Assembly: GCA_023410645.1 (NCBI GenBank)
Contig: JAEYPQ010000038.1
Location: 25,169-89,168 of the forward strand
Source: Bacillota bacterium
GTDB taxonomy: Bacteria > Bacillota > Clostridia > TANB77 > CAG-465
Direction: 5' to 3'
Length of the DNA stretch: 64,000 bases
The position numbers were made by a program, and so were the translations under genes. This document shows, piece after piece, positions 37,086-47,139 of the stretch; positions within the stretch are counted from its first letter, which is position 1; each line of letters starts with the position of its first letter. Below the pieces are notes generated by a model. The model was not told the origin of the DNA. It searched no databases and saw only the letters and a program-made list of their open reading frames with translations.

Positions 37086-38897
37086 TTATTTCCTGCTCTC
37101 TCTGTTTCTTTGAGATGGATCTAATATTCTCTTTCTTATACGTATACTTTCAGGTGTAACTTCAACTAGTTCATCATCAGATATAAATTCAATAGATTGC
37201 TCAAGTGTCATTTTCTTGGCTGGTACGAGTTTTAATGCATCATCACTACCAGATGCTCTTGTATTTGTTAAATGCTTTTCTTTACATACATTGATAGTTA
37301 AATCCTCACTTCTTGAATTTTCACCAACAATCATACCAACATATACTTCAGTAGTTGGTGTTATAAATAATGTTGATCTTTCTTGTGCTTGGAATAAACC
37401 ATATGTTGTAGATTTACCTTGTTCAAATGCAATAACAGCCCCTCTTTGACGAGTAACTAATTCTCCTCTATCTTTTTCATATCCAGCAAAGCTATGATTC
37501 ATTATACCATTACCTTTAGTATCAGTCATAAATTCTCCTCTATAACCAATTAAACCACGAGCTGGTATTTTAAATTCAAGTCTTGTAAAACCTGCTTGAG
37601 AATTAGATGGAGACATATTAGTCATTTCACCTTTTCTATAACCTATTTTTTCCATTACAACACCAACAAATTCTTCTGGTATATCAATAGTTAAATCTTC
37701 CATAGGCTCACATTTAACACCATCAATAACTTTAAATATAACTGTTGGACGAGAAACTAATAATTCATATCCTTCTCTTCTCATATTTTCAATAAGTATA
37801 GATAGATGTAATTCTCCTCTTCCTGATACTTTAAAACTATCAGCAGTATCTGTATCTTCTACTCTTAAAGAAACGTTTGTCTCTAGTTCCTTATATAGTC
37901 TATCTCTTATGTGTCTTGAAGTTATAAGTTTACCTTCTTTTCCTGCAAAAGGTCCATTATTTACACTAAAAGTCATAGAAACAGTTGGTTCATCTATGTC
38001 AACAAAATCAACTGGTTCTGGATTTGTAGGATCTGATATTGTTTCTCCAATATTAATTCCTTCAACTCCGTTTACAGCAACGATGTCTCCACAATATGCT
38101 TCATCAACTTCAATTCTTTTTAATCCAGAATAAGTAAATAATTTACCTATTTTGATATTTTGCATAGTACTATCTTTTTTACATAGAGCAACTTGTTGAC
38201 CATTTTTAATAGTACCTCTTGTTATTCTTCCAATACCTACTCTACCTGTATACTCATCATAATCTATATTTGTAACAAGTAGTTGCAATGGTTCATCTTT
38301 ATCACCTGCTGGTTCAGGTACAGTATTTACTATAGTTTCAAATAAAGGTTTCATATCATTGTTATCATCATCAAGTGATAATCTTGCAAATCCATTCTTA
38401 CCAGATGCATATACAACTTTAAAATCAAGTTGTTCATCACTTGCATTTAAATCCATGAAAAGCTCTAATACTTCATCGACAACTTCTACAGGTCTTGCTC
38501 CTGGTCTGTCTATTTTATTTACTACAACTATTGGAACTAAGTCTAAAGCCAATGCTTTGCTAAGTACGAATCTTGTTTGAGGCATAGGGCCATCAAATGC
38601 ATCCACAAGTAATACAACACCATCAACCATTTTAAGTACTCTTTCAACTTCTCCGCCAAAATCAGCATGTCCTGGAGTATCAACTATATTTATTTTTATA
38701 TCATTATAATTTATAGCAGTATTTTTTGATAATATTGTTATACCTCTTTCTTTTTCAATATCATTAGAGTCCATAACACGTTCTGAAACTTGTTCATTAT
38801 CTCTAAAAGTACCACTTTGTCTAAGTAAAGCATCAACTAATGTTGTTTTACCATGATCAACGTGCGCTATTATAGCTACATTTCTTAAATTTTTCAT
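37086..38897 (-). CDS. typA: Ribosome-associated GTPase TypA/BipA
   Basis: 603 aa. Translational GTPase with G1 AHVDHGKTT, G3 DTPGHAD and G4 NKIDRPGA, then EF-G-like domains and the TypA-specific C-terminal domain. It acts in ribosome assembly and stress adaptation. The ATG has AAGGAAG upstream, and a consensus promoter lies about 110 bases further up. Confidence 0.97.
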   Translation of the reverse strand: MKNLRNVAIIAHVDHGKTTLVDALLRQSGTFRDNEQVSERVMDSNDIEKERGITILSKNTAINYNDIKINIVDTPGHADFGGEVERVLKMVDGVVLLVDAFDGPMPQTRFVLSKALALDLVPIVVVNKIDRPGARPVEVVDEVLELFMDLNASDEQLDFKVVYASGKNGFARLSLDDDNNDMKPLFETIVNTVPEPAGDKDEPLQLLVTNIDYDEYTGRVGIGRITRGTIKNGQQVALCKKDSTMQNIKIGKLFTYSGLKRIEVDEAYCGDIVAVNGVEGINIGETISDPTNPEPVDFVDIDEPTVSMTFSVNNGPFAGKEGKLITSRHIRDRLYKELETNVSLRVEDTDTADSFKVSGRGELHLSILIENMRREGYELLVSRPTVIFKVIDGVKCEPMEDLTIDIPEEFVGVVMEKIGYRKGEMTNMSPSNSQAGFTRLEFKIPARGLIGYRGEFMTDTKGNGIMNHSFAGYEKDRGELVTRQRGAVIAFEQGKSTTYGLFQAQERSTLFITPTTEVYVGMIVGENSRSEDLTINVCKEKHLTNTRASGSDDALKLVPAKKMTLEQSIEFISDDELVEVTPESIRIRKRILDPSQRNRESRK

Positions 38898-39006
38898 TAT
38901 TATCTTCCTTCCTAAATATAAATTGTTCCAAAATTACGATAAAAAATATATAACCTAAATAATTATGATAGTTAGGCTATATAATAATTACATAACATCT
39001 CATAAT

Positions 39007-39035
39007 ATTTTACACCAAATGAGTTAAAATGTCAA
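39007..39035 (-). promoter_or_regulatory. Promoter of typA with hairpin leader
   Basis: On the - strand TTGACA (39035-39030), 17-bp spacer, TAAAAT (39012-39007). The leader contains a hairpin (38949-38981) without a T run. The rest of the 330-base gap 38898-39229 holds a possible + strand -10 (TATAAT 39194-39199) for the next gene and nothing else that I see. Confidence 0.7.
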
Positions 39036-39229
39036 CCAAAATAGAAAAATTTGTCACATTACATTTTCCTTTTATTATTATTTACTATTAAATACAATAT
39101 ATAATGTAAAAATTTAATATTTTGCATTTTATTTTTATGTAAAATATGCTATAATATAATCAAGCCATATTTCATATTTATCATAATTATTGGTATAATT
39201 AAATTAACAAACAAATGGAGGATTAACAA

Positions 39230-39679
39230 ATGAAATCTTTAAGAAAAGTTGATATTCACAAGGTTGCCTATTCTATAACTATTGTATTTTCGGTAACAGC
39301 AATATTCATTTCTACAATTACTACCATTATGATTAATAATAATATTGAAAAAAATAATATTATTAGAAGCATGAATAAAAGTGTAGATGAGATACGTGAA
39401 TACTCTCTTAAAAATAGCGAGGTATTAAGCTCATATCAGCGGGAATTAAATACTTTTTATTGTGATGAAACTGAAACAGAACTTGAAATAAAGATATTTG
39501 ATGTTATGGAAAATGAATATACTATTGATCATATACGTCGTTATCTAAGTGACTTTCAAATAATATCTGTTGAAAGGACAGATGATTATCAATATATAGC
39601 TACAATAATTGCAAGTAGTCAAAATGCCGGTGAATATACTTTATTAGATGATAATTATTTTAGAATAATTGCAAAATAG
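39230..39679 (+). CDS. Hypothetical membrane-anchored protein
   Basis: 149 aa. One N-terminal membrane helix (residues ~13-35), a helical region that may be a short coiled coil (~38-70), then a small soluble domain. GGAGG lies upstream of the ATG. Family not recognised. Ends at a strong bidirectional terminator. Confidence 0.65.
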   Translation: MKSLRKVDIHKVAYSITIVFSVTAIFISTITTIMINNNIEKNNIIRSMNKSVDEIREYSLKNSEVLSSYQRELNTFYCDETETELEIKIFDVMENEYTIDHIRRYLSDFQIISVERTDDYQYIATIIASSQNAGEYTLLDDNYFRIIAK

Positions 39680-39682
39680 TTC

Positions 39683-39730
39683 AAAAACAATTATAACCCC
39701 AATTAATATATGGGGTTATAACTGTTTTTT
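39683..39730. terminator. Bidirectional terminator
   Basis: A long stem pairing ATTATAACCCC with GGGGTTATAAC, with A and T runs on either side, between convergent genes. Confidence 0.9.
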
Positions 39731-40295
39731 ATAGCTCTACTGTATAATATTTTATTACCGATACGTGATACTTACCTTTGTTGGAATTGGAGGATTCAAA
39801 CCTACCTTCAAAATTTACTACACTTCCAATTTTTATTTCATAATTTGCTTTTATTGCATCCTCATCTAATACTACACATGCAATAATCACATCATTTGTG
39901 GAAATTTTAAATTTAAGAATCCTTTTTCCAAGTTTTGTTATTCTGCTTTGAGATTTATTTATTACCACACCTCTAACTACAGATTTATTTAAAGTAATAT
40001 AGTTCTCTTTCCATTCTTTTTCTTGAAATTCAATTGGTATTTTAATTATATTTGTAGCAACTACATGTCCATTTCCAATTCTTCCTTCAATACGATACCA
40101 TTCATCTTCGACAATATCAATATTATCACATACTTCACTTGAATAAATTATCTTCAGTCTATCAACTTCATCACTATTTGGCCGTTTAACATCAATAAAA
40201 AAAGAATAATCTTCTTTACAATTATTAGATCTTATAGTCTTTGGTGTTGAACAAGCTTTTCCTTGAATACAAATTTGATTCAAGTATTTAACCAT
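39729..40295 (-). CDS. Double OB-fold SSB-like protein (second of pair)
   Basis: 188 aa. Two consecutive OB-like domains: residues ~1-90 (NQICIQGKACSTPK, YRIEGRIGNG) and ~95-188 (VVRGVVINKSQSRI, FEGRFESSNSNKGKYHV). The pattern matches single-stranded-DNA-binding proteins but each half is divergent and the acidic C-terminal tip of SSB is missing. AGGAGGG lies upstream. The paralogous gene ends 17 bases upstream, so the two are co-transcribed. Confidence 0.6.
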   Translation of the reverse strand: MVKYLNQICIQGKACSTPKTIRSNNCKEDYSFFIDVKRPNSDEVDRLKIIYSSEVCDNIDIVEDEWYRIEGRIGNGHVVATNIIKIPIEFQEKEWKENYITLNKSVVRGVVINKSQSRITKLGKRILKFKISTNDVIIACVVLDEDAIKANYEIKIGSVVNFEGRFESSNSNKGKYHVSVIKYYTVEL

Positions 40296-40312
40296 TTTAT
40301 TCTCCCTCCTAT

Positions 40313-40936
40313 TTAATATGATTTTTCTAATAACTCTATTGTGCTAACTGATACCTCATAAGCAACTTCATTTTCATGATATATACGAGACTGAAATCTT
40401 CCAATTATTTTAACCTTACTTCCAATTGGAAGTTTTTGCATAAACCGAGCATTTTGTTTATTCCAAATAATTGATGGAATATAGTAACTTCTTCCAATTG
40501 GACTATTTATTGCAATCTTAAAATCTGTTATTATCCTGCCTAAAGGTGTTTTCCTAAAATCATCACATTTTACAATATACCCAATGTATTCGATGTAATT
40601 TGAGTTTTCAATATCATCTAAACTAAGAATTTTTGAGTTTATTTCAGTAATATCATTTGCATAATCATAGACAATTAATTTTCTCTTATCATTTTGGTAC
40701 TCATTTTTTGAACGTATTTCTCCATTAATTTTATATAAATTGTTGTACTGTGGTACAATTTTTGCTTTTTCCTGTGGAAGTCTAATTGGGATTTTATCAG
40801 AATTTGCACTATTTAACCTAGGAATGTCAAGTATAAAATAATAATACCAATATTTATATTTTTCTTCAAATAAAAGTTCCGGCTCGGTGTATATATTTCC
40901 TATTAGAATAGAATTGTTAAGATATTCATTATGCAT
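40313..40936 (-). CDS. Double OB-fold SSB-like protein (first of pair)
   Basis: 207 aa. Two OB-like domains: residues ~1-95 (NNSILIGNIYTEPEL, YKINGEIRSKNEY) and ~110-207, the latter clearly SSB-like (RKTPLGRIITDFKIAINS, YIPSIIWNKQNA, GSKVKIIGRFQSR). There is no acidic tail. AAAGGAGG precedes the ATG. The normal ssb gene, usually beside rpsF and rpsR, is not in this window, so this pair is probably additional. Role unknown. Confidence 0.65.
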   Translation of the reverse strand: MHNEYLNNSILIGNIYTEPELLFEEKYKYWYYYFILDIPRLNSANSDKIPIRLPQEKAKIVPQYNNLYKINGEIRSKNEYQNDKRKLIVYDYANDITEINSKILSLDDIENSNYIEYIGYIVKCDDFRKTPLGRIITDFKIAINSPIGRSYYIPSIIWNKQNARFMQKLPIGSKVKIIGRFQSRIYHENEVAYEVSVSTIELLEKSY

Positions 40937-41079
40937 AATAAATATTCCTCCTTTTGTATATTATAATTATAAATATAGTTAAAAAGTTTATTTGTTATTT
41001 CATTATATAATTAGGTAAAAAATGTGTCAATTACTAAATACATTTTAGACAAAATTCTACATTTTTAGTGCTTAAAACA

Positions 41080-41115
41080 AAAAAGATAGCACAATTTTAT
41101 ATGTACTATCTTTTT
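41080..41115 (-). terminator. Terminator of cmk-plsC
   Basis: AAAAAGATAG and CTATCTTTTT stem, overlapping the plsC stop. Confidence 0.75.
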
Positions 41116-41696
41116 AAACCGTAAATTATATCAATTAATTTAATTGAAAATTCTTTAAGTTTTTCTTTATCATCTACAATATCTTTTGTTATATAAATTG
41201 GTTCTCCATAAATAACATTTACTTTTGAAAATGGTTTTGCGTTTTTAGTTATATATACTGGAACTATTGGAACATTTGCCTTATATGCTATAAATGCAGG
41301 TCCATCTTTTGCTGTTCCTCTTTCTCTATCTTCCCTAATCCTCTCACCTTCTGGAAATATTAGAAGTTTTTGTTTATCTTTATTTTTAAATATATTTATT
41401 GAATATAGTATACTTTTTATATCTTTTTCTCCTCTATGAATTGCAAATACACCAAAATATTCATATATGGAAGCAATAAATTTATTTTTAAATAGTTCTG
41501 CTTTTGCCATTATACTGAGATTATCGGTTTTTGCATATATCCATGTTGGTTCAAGAGTATTAGAATGATTGGGACATATAATGCACTTATCTAATTTTTC
41601 TTCATTTTCTTTATTAATAAATTTTACTTTATAAAGAAAATTACATATAAGTATATTTATTAAAAATTTCATTATCTTTTTTAGAAATTCTTTCAT
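41106..41696 (-). CDS. plsC: 1-acyl-sn-glycerol-3-phosphate acyltransferase
   Basis: 196 aa. PlsC-type acyltransferase making phosphatidic acid. A hydrophobic N-terminus, the HX4D-type motif as NHSNTLEP (with Glu in place of the usual Asp), FAIHRGEKD and the PEGERIRE motif are visible. Starts 2 bases after the cmk stop; cmk-plsC pairing is common in Firmicutes. The Glu substitution may weaken activity or simply be a family variant. Confidence 0.87.
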   Translation of the reverse strand: MKEFLKKIMKFLINILICNFLYKVKFINKENEEKLDKCIICPNHSNTLEPTWIYAKTDNLSIMAKAELFKNKFIASIYEYFGVFAIHRGEKDIKSILYSINIFKNKDKQKLLIFPEGERIREDRERGTAKDGPAFIAYKANVPIVPVYITKNAKPFSKVNVIYGEPIYITKDIVDDKEKLKEFSIKLIDIIYGLKR

Positions 41697-41698
41697 AT

Positions 41699-42376
41699 CT
41701 ATACATTGCCTACCCTTTCTTTTAGTAAATCAATAACTTCTTTTACAGTTTCATCCACAGTTAAATCTGATGTATCAATTTGAATAGCATCATCAGCTTT
41801 TTTTAGCGGAGATTCTTTTCTTGTAGTATCTTGTAAATCTCTTGCTATTATTTCTTTTTTTAACTCTTCAATATCGTAACTTTCTCCTTTTAAATCAAGC
41901 TCTTTTTTTCTCCTCATTGCTCTTACATCAACTGAAGCAGTTAAAAATATCTTTAAATCAGCATTTGGAAATACTACTGTTCCAATATCTCTTCCATCTA
42001 AGACTACATTCATATCATTTGCCATATCTCTTTGCAGTGCAACCATCTTATCTCTAACTTGTTTAAATTTAGACACATTAGATGCTCCCATAGAAGCTCT
42101 ATTTTCTCTTATACTTAATGTTACATCTTCATCATTTAAAAATACTTTTAAATTACCATCTATATATTTTAGATTAATATTAATATTATCTATAACATTT
42201 GAGATATTTTCTTCATTAATTTCTATATTATTATTTAAAAAGTATAATGCTACTGCTCTATACATTGCTCCTGTGTCTATATACGTAATACCTAATTCTT
42301 TAGATATTCCTTTTGCTAAAACTGATTTACCAGCAGCTGAAGGTCCATCAATTGCTATAATATATTTTTTATCCAT
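41699..42376 (-). CDS. cmk: Cytidylate kinase
   Basis: 225 aa. P-loop DGPSAAGKSV, substrate region YIDTGAMYRAVA and LDGRDIGTVVFP, lid RDLQDTTR. Phosphorylates CMP and dCMP. AAAGGAAAAGGTG lies upstream. Confidence 0.96.
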   Translation of the reverse strand: MDKKYIIAIDGPSAAGKSVLAKGISKELGITYIDTGAMYRAVALYFLNNNIEINEENISNVIDNININLKYIDGNLKVFLNDEDVTLSIRENRASMGASNVSKFKQVRDKMVALQRDMANDMNVVLDGRDIGTVVFPNADLKIFLTASVDVRAMRRKKELDLKGESYDIEELKKEIIARDLQDTTRKESPLKKADDAIQIDTSDLTVDETVKEVIDLLKERVGNV

Positions 42377-42481
42377 TTTTACACCTTTTCCTTTTCTTTC
42401 TCTTTATTTTTTATCTAAAATATGATATCATATATAAAGATAAAAGTAAAGTAAAAAAATATAGAAAAGTGGGTGAATTTC

Positions 42482-43009
42482 GTGTCAAAGGATTTAGAAA
42501 TATTTGATAATAAAATTATAGTATTATATATATTAGAAAATTCTTCAAAGCCACTTACAATTCCTCAAATAGTAAAATTTTGTGAAGAATTTGAAGATAT
42601 AACATATTTTGATATATGTGGTTACATTGAAAATCTCAAATCAAATAACTATATTGAAGAAATTTATGAAGATGGTAATACACTATATTCATTAACTGCA
42701 CATGGAAATTCTACACTAAAAGAATTACTTGAATTAATTCCTGGAGTTAATTTATATAACTTAAAAAAGATAATAAATAAAAATATGATACAGATTAAAA
42801 CTGAATATGATATTGATACTATAATTATACCTATAAAGTCTGAAGAATACAAAGTATCATGCTATATCAAAGATGGTAATGATGAACTTGTTAATATTTC
42901 CATATATGCTGGTAATAAAGAACAAGCAAAAAATATTTCAAAAAATTGGAATCAAAATGCAGAAGAAATTTATTCTAAGCTTCTTGAAATGATGACAAAA
43001 GATGAGTAA
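42482..43009 (+). CDS. DUF4364 family protein
   Basis: 175 aa from GTG 42482 (MSKDLEIFDNKI), with GTGGGTG upstream; an in-frame GTG at 42473 overlaps that site. The N-terminal half looks like a winged helix (KPLTIPQIVKFCEEF, YIENLKSNNYIEE), as in transcription regulators, followed by an alpha/beta domain. The family is typical of Clostridia. Divergent from cmk. Confidence 0.8.
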   Translation: MSKDLEIFDNKIIVLYILENSSKPLTIPQIVKFCEEFEDITYFDICGYIENLKSNNYIEEIYEDGNTLYSLTAHGNSTLKELLELIPGVNLYNLKKIINKNMIQIKTEYDIDTIIIPIKSEEYKVSCYIKDGNDELVNISIYAGNKEQAKNISKNWNQNAEEIYSKLLEMMTKDE

Positions 43010-43058
43010 AAATATTGCTAATTATATGCTATATTTTTTACTTATTTTTTTATTTTGC

Positions 43059-43087
43059 TTGAAATTTCTGGTATATTATAATATAAT
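43059..43087 (+). promoter_or_regulatory. Promoter of serS
   Basis: TTGAAA (43059-43064), 17-bp spacer, TATAAT (43082-43087). The leader is only about 35 bases, so no T-box control is possible from this promoter. Confidence 0.8.
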
Positions 43088-43122
43088 AAATTGTGTTATA
43101 TATATATGAGGAGTGAATATTT

Positions 43123-44403
43123 ATGTTAGATATAAAATATATAAGAGAAAATAGTGATTTGGTTAAAGAGGCTGCTAAAAATAAATTAATAAATATAGAC
43201 ATTAATAATCTTTTAAGTGTCGATGAGAAGTTACGTGATTTAAATCAAAGTGTAGATGCTTTAAGAGAAGAAAGAAATAAGCTTTCAAATTTAATCCCTA
43301 CTTTAAATGGTGACGAAAAACAAAAAAATATTAATTATGTAAAAGAATTAAAAGAAAAGATTTCTGCTATTGAAGATGAAATTTCACCTGTAAAAGCAGA
43401 ATATGATGCACTTATGTATCAAGTTCCTTCTGTACCTTTGGAAGAAGTCCCAATTGGTAAGACTGATGAAGAAAATGTTGAGATAAAACGTGTTGGTGAA
43501 ATTCCAGAATTTAATTTTGAAATAAAAGATCATGTTGATCTTGCAGAGTCACTTGATTTAATTGATGTTCCAAGAGCAGTAAAAATTGCTGGTTCTAGAT
43601 CTTATTTTCTAAAAAATGAAGCTGTACTACTTGAAATGGCTTTAACTAGATATGTAATTGATAAATTAATGAAAAAAGGATTCACTCCTATGGAAGTTCC
43701 TGTAATGGTAAAAGAACAAGCTATGTATGGAACAAGTTATTTTCCTGGTGGACGTGAACAAGCTTATTCAATAACTGAAGATGGATTATATTTAGTTGGA
43801 ACTTCTGAGGTTGCACTTGTATCTTATCATAGTGGTGAGACATTTGAGAGTACTGAAGTATTACCTAAAATGTATTGTGGATATTCAAACTGCTTTAGAC
43901 GTGAGGCTGGGACATATGGAAAAGATACTAGAGGTTTATACAGAGTTCATCAATTTACAAAAATTGAACAAGTTATTATGTGTGAAGCTGATTTTGATAA
44001 ACAATATGCACTACACGACTTCTTACTTAATAATGCAGAAGAAATTATGCAAGATTTAAAAATACCATATAGAGTTGTAAAAGTATGTACTGGTGATATG
44101 GGAATTGGTCAAGTAAGAAAGCATGATATCGAAGCTTGGATGCCAAGTCGTAAAAAATATAGTGAGACTCACTCTTGTTCTTCATTTAATGATTTCCAAG
44201 CAAGAAGAAGTAATATAAAATACAAAGATAAAAATGGTGAAACTAAATATTGCTTTACTTTAAATAATACTGCTATTGCTTCACCAAGAATACTTATTCC
44301 TCTTCTTGAACTATATCAAAATGAAGATGGAAGTATAAATATCCCTGAAGTGCTTATTCCATATATGGGTGGTATGACAAAAATAGAAAAGAAAAATAAA
44401 TAA
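43123..44403 (+). CDS. serS: Seryl-tRNA synthetase
   Basis: 426 aa. N-terminal coiled-coil tRNA-binding arm (residues ~27-105) and class II catalytic core: TSEVALV, FRREAGTYGKDTRG, FTKIEQ and the motif 3 Arg in NTAIASPRILIPLLE. GAGGAG precedes the ATG. Confidence 0.97.
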   Translation: MLDIKYIRENSDLVKEAAKNKLINIDINNLLSVDEKLRDLNQSVDALREERNKLSNLIPTLNGDEKQKNINYVKELKEKISAIEDEISPVKAEYDALMYQVPSVPLEEVPIGKTDEENVEIKRVGEIPEFNFEIKDHVDLAESLDLIDVPRAVKIAGSRSYFLKNEAVLLEMALTRYVIDKLMKKGFTPMEVPVMVKEQAMYGTSYFPGGREQAYSITEDGLYLVGTSEVALVSYHSGETFESTEVLPKMYCGYSNCFRREAGTYGKDTRGLYRVHQFTKIEQVIMCEADFDKQYALHDFLLNNAEEIMQDLKIPYRVVKVCTGDMGIGQVRKHDIEAWMPSRKKYSETHSCSSFNDFQARRSNIKYKDKNGETKYCFTLNNTAIASPRILIPLLELYQNEDGSINIPEVLIPYMGGMTKIEKKNK

Positions 44404-44433
44404 AATAGTAATAACTTTAATTATTTTTTATTT

Positions 44434-44469
44434 AAAAGGTACAATATATATAAAGTACCTTTTTATTTT
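44434..44469 (+). terminator. Terminator of serS
   Basis: AAAAGGTAC (44434-44442) pairs with GTACCTTTT (44455-44463), then T-rich. Confidence 0.85.
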
Positions 44470-44526
44470 TGTTAAAATATGTTATTATATTAATATACTA
44501 TATTAATTGAAAGGAATTATACGATT

Positions 44527-45111
44527 ATGTTAAATAATATGAAATTTATAACATCAGTTTTTAGTAAAGATAAAATCCTTGAAACTGATTTAAAACAAAT
44601 AGTAATGGTTGGAAAATCCAATGTTGGAAAATCTTCTTTTATAAATTCTATTGCAAATCAAAAAAGACTCGCAAAGGTTGGTCAAACTCCTGGTAAAACT
44701 AAATGTTTGAATTACTATTTAGTAAATGATAATTTTTACATTGTAGACTTACCTGGATATGGTTATTCAACTATGTCTACAAGTGAGAAAAAAAGTACTA
44801 GTGAATTAATTAATAAATATATACACAATAATGAGAATATTTCACATATTTTCTTTTTAGTGGATATTAGACATAAACCTACTGAAAATGATAGAGTTAT
44901 GTATGACTGGATATTAGAACAAGGAATTGATTTTACTATTATTGCTACAAAGGCTGATAAAGTTGCAAAAACTAAAATTGATTCTTATCTACTCGATATA
45001 ACAAAAACATTATTTGCAAAAGAACAAATTATACCCTACTCTAATGAAACAAAACTTAATGTAGATGTAATTGAAAAACTAATATTAGATAAAATAAATC
45101 AGGATAATTAA
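44527..45111 (+). CDS. engB: Ribosome biogenesis GTPase EngB/YsxC
   Basis: 194 aa. G1 GKSNVGKSS, G2-region GQTPGKTK, G3 DLPGYG, G4 TKADK. Needed for 50S assembly. The ATG is preceded by AAAGGA. The family is often next to clpX or lon, but here it follows serS. Confidence 0.95.
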   Translation: MLNNMKFITSVFSKDKILETDLKQIVMVGKSNVGKSSFINSIANQKRLAKVGQTPGKTKCLNYYLVNDNFYIVDLPGYGYSTMSTSEKKSTSELINKYIHNNENISHIFFLVDIRHKPTENDRVMYDWILEQGIDFTIIATKADKVAKTKIDSYLLDITKTLFAKEQIIPYSNETKLNVDVIEKLILDKINQDN

Positions 45112-45127
45112 TCCTGATTTATTTTTA
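45092..45127 (+). terminator. Terminator of engB
   Basis: AAATAAATCAGGAT pairs with ATCCTGATTTATTT and is followed by T residues; it overlaps the end of the gene. Confidence 0.85.
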
Positions 45128-45141
45128 TACATATAATAAAT

Positions 45142-45867
45142 TTAACATTTTTTTGAATCATCACATGAACTAGTATCAGAACTATCAGTTTCATTCAACT
45201 TATTAAAATTATCCCTAAATATTTGCTTTAGTTCATTTAATTGATTATCGTCAAGTGGAACTTTTACATCTTCTTGAGAATCCACAGTACCAATATGTAT
45301 TCCTATAACTTCACCAGATTTTACAAATACTACAGTTGGGAAATACAACCTTTTTACTGTATTATCATTTAATCCTTCATATGGTCCTAAATAATCATAT
45401 AATAATGATACTATTTCTTTATACTCTTCTGTTCCCTCTTTATCTGTGATAATGTTACCATTTTCATCTAAATGTTTAGTATCACGTATAGGCTTTGCAT
45501 TAAAATATAATATTTTATTATTTTTAAATTCACTTGCCACATCTAAAAATGGTGAAATCATAGTTCTACACCAAGGGCATTCCGGAAAGCCAAAATAAAT
45601 AACAGCTGTACCTCCATTTTTCAATACATCAATTACTTCATTTGCATCTGAATATTTGACATTGTTATTATCACTTATACTCAAACTCTTGTATTTATAA
45701 TTTCCTTCTTCATCTTTTTGGGTATTAATTGATTCATATTCTTCTTTAAATTTAAGTGCATCTGATCTATTTAATTCCTTATTACTATTTATAACAACTA
45801 AATATATAATTGCTAAAATAAAAATTATAATTAAAACAGCTAAGGTTATTTTATTTTTTTTACTCAT
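45142..45867 (-). CDS. Membrane-anchored thioredoxin-fold protein
   Basis: 241 aa. One N-terminal membrane helix, then a thioredoxin-like domain with a CPWC active site (GFPECPWCRTM) and a cis-Pro loop (YFPTVVFVKSG), so the redox domain is extracellular. The C-terminus is Ser/Asp/Cys-rich. Located 14 bases after mnmA and probably co-transcribed with it. Confidence 0.85.
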   Translation of the reverse strand: MSKKNKITLAVLIIIFILAIIYLVVINSNKELNRSDALKFKEEYESINTQKDEEGNYKYKSLSISDNNNVKYSDANEVIDVLKNGGTAVIYFGFPECPWCRTMISPFLDVASEFKNNKILYFNAKPIRDTKHLDENGNIITDKEGTEEYKEIVSLLYDYLGPYEGLNDNTVKRLYFPTVVFVKSGEVIGIHIGTVDSQEDVKVPLDDNQLNELKQIFRDNFNKLNETDSSDTSSCDDSKKC

Positions 45868-45881
45868 ATTACAATACCTCT

Positions 45882-46961
45882 TTATATTATTTTTCCACCA
45901 CCTAATACATAATCATTAATATAAAATACTATTGACTGTCCAGGGGTTACTGCTCTTTGTGGCTCATCAAATTCAACTCTTACTTTTCCATCATCACATT
46001 GGTATATAGTAGCAGGAGATGCAGGAGATGCATATCTTATTTTTGCTTGAACTTTGATAGGTTCTTTAATTTCATCAATTAAAATTAAATTTATATCTTC
46101 TGCATATATGATATTCATATATAAATCTTTATTATCTCCAACAATTACTTCATTTTTTTCTTTATCTAATTTTACCACATATAATGGATTTTTACTAGAT
46201 ATTCCAAGACCTCTTCTTTGACCAATTGTATAATTAATTAATCCATCATGTCTTTTTAATACTTTACCTTCTTTATTTACTATATTACCAGATTTTAATT
46301 TAATTTTAACATTTTCTTTCAAGAATCTAACATAATCATTATCAGGTATAAAACAAATTTCTTGACTGTCAGGTTTAGTCGCAACTTTTAGCCCATGATC
46401 AGCTGCAATTTTTCTTATCTCATCTTTTGTTTCAAAATCACCAAGTGGAAATATAACTTTTGAAATTATTTCCTTTGGTATATTATATAAAACATAAGAT
46501 TGATCCTTTTTCATTGATTTTGATTTTTTTAATACATATCTATTATATTTTTCATCAAACTCTGTCTTTGCGTAATGTCCAGTTGCGATATATTCTATTC
46601 CTAACTCTTGTGCCTTTTTATACATTAAATCAAACTTCATATATCTATTACATTCAATACAAGGATTTGGAGTTTTTGCATCTAGATATTTCGATACGAA
46701 ATCATCAATTACTTCATTTTTGAATTCTTCTTTAAAATTCAAGACATAATGTGGAATTCCTAACTTATCGCATACTTTTTTTGCATCTAATGTTGAAGAA
46801 AGATTACAACATCCTCCCTCACACTCATCATATCTCTCATCTTCCCAAAGTTTCATAGTAGCACCAATAACTTCATATCCCTGCTGTTGCAATAATATTG
46901 CAGAAACTGAACTGTCCACTCCTCCACTCATTCCAAGTAATACTTTCTTTTTTTCTTTCAA
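45882..46961 (-). CDS. mnmA: tRNA-specific 2-thiouridylase
   Basis: 359 aa, TTG start with AGGAAAG upstream. PP-loop GMSGGVDSS, catalytic Cys in PCIECNRYMKF and the second Cys in SQEICFIPD are present. It forms s2U34 in tRNA for Lys, Glu and Gln using sulfur from a cysteine desulfurase; a NifS-type desulfurase lies 1.4 kb upstream. Confidence 0.96.
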   Translation of the reverse strand: MKEKKKVLLGMSGGVDSSVSAILLQQQGYEVIGATMKLWEDERYDECEGGCCNLSSTLDAKKVCDKLGIPHYVLNFKEEFKNEVIDDFVSKYLDAKTPNPCIECNRYMKFDLMYKKAQELGIEYIATGHYAKTEFDEKYNRYVLKKSKSMKKDQSYVLYNIPKEIISKVIFPLGDFETKDEIRKIAADHGLKVATKPDSQEICFIPDNDYVRFLKENVKIKLKSGNIVNKEGKVLKRHDGLINYTIGQRRGLGISSKNPLYVVKLDKEKNEVIVGDNKDLYMNIIYAEDINLILIDEIKEPIKVQAKIRYASPASPATIYQCDDGKVRVEFDEPQRAVTPGQSIVFYINDYVLGGGKII

Positions 46962-47048
46962 CTTCTTTCCTACTTTCTAAAAATTTTACAATATAAATAT
47001 TATATCATGTATATATTAAATTGTAAATATTAATCAAAAATGAATTTA

Positions 47049-47077
47049 TTGACTATATTAACATAATATGATATACT
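47049..47077 (+). promoter_or_regulatory. Promoter
   Basis: TTGACT (47049-47054), 17-bp spacer, TATACT (47072-47077), for the gene at 47140. Confidence 0.75.
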
Positions 47078-47139
47078 AAATTTGATTTTATAATTTTGTA
47101 ACCAATTAACAATAATTAATATTAATGGAGGCTGAATTT

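Noticed and set aside
43010..43122. T-box leader for serS
   Set aside because: The leader from the consensus promoter is only about 35 bases, with no specifier stem or antiterminator motif.
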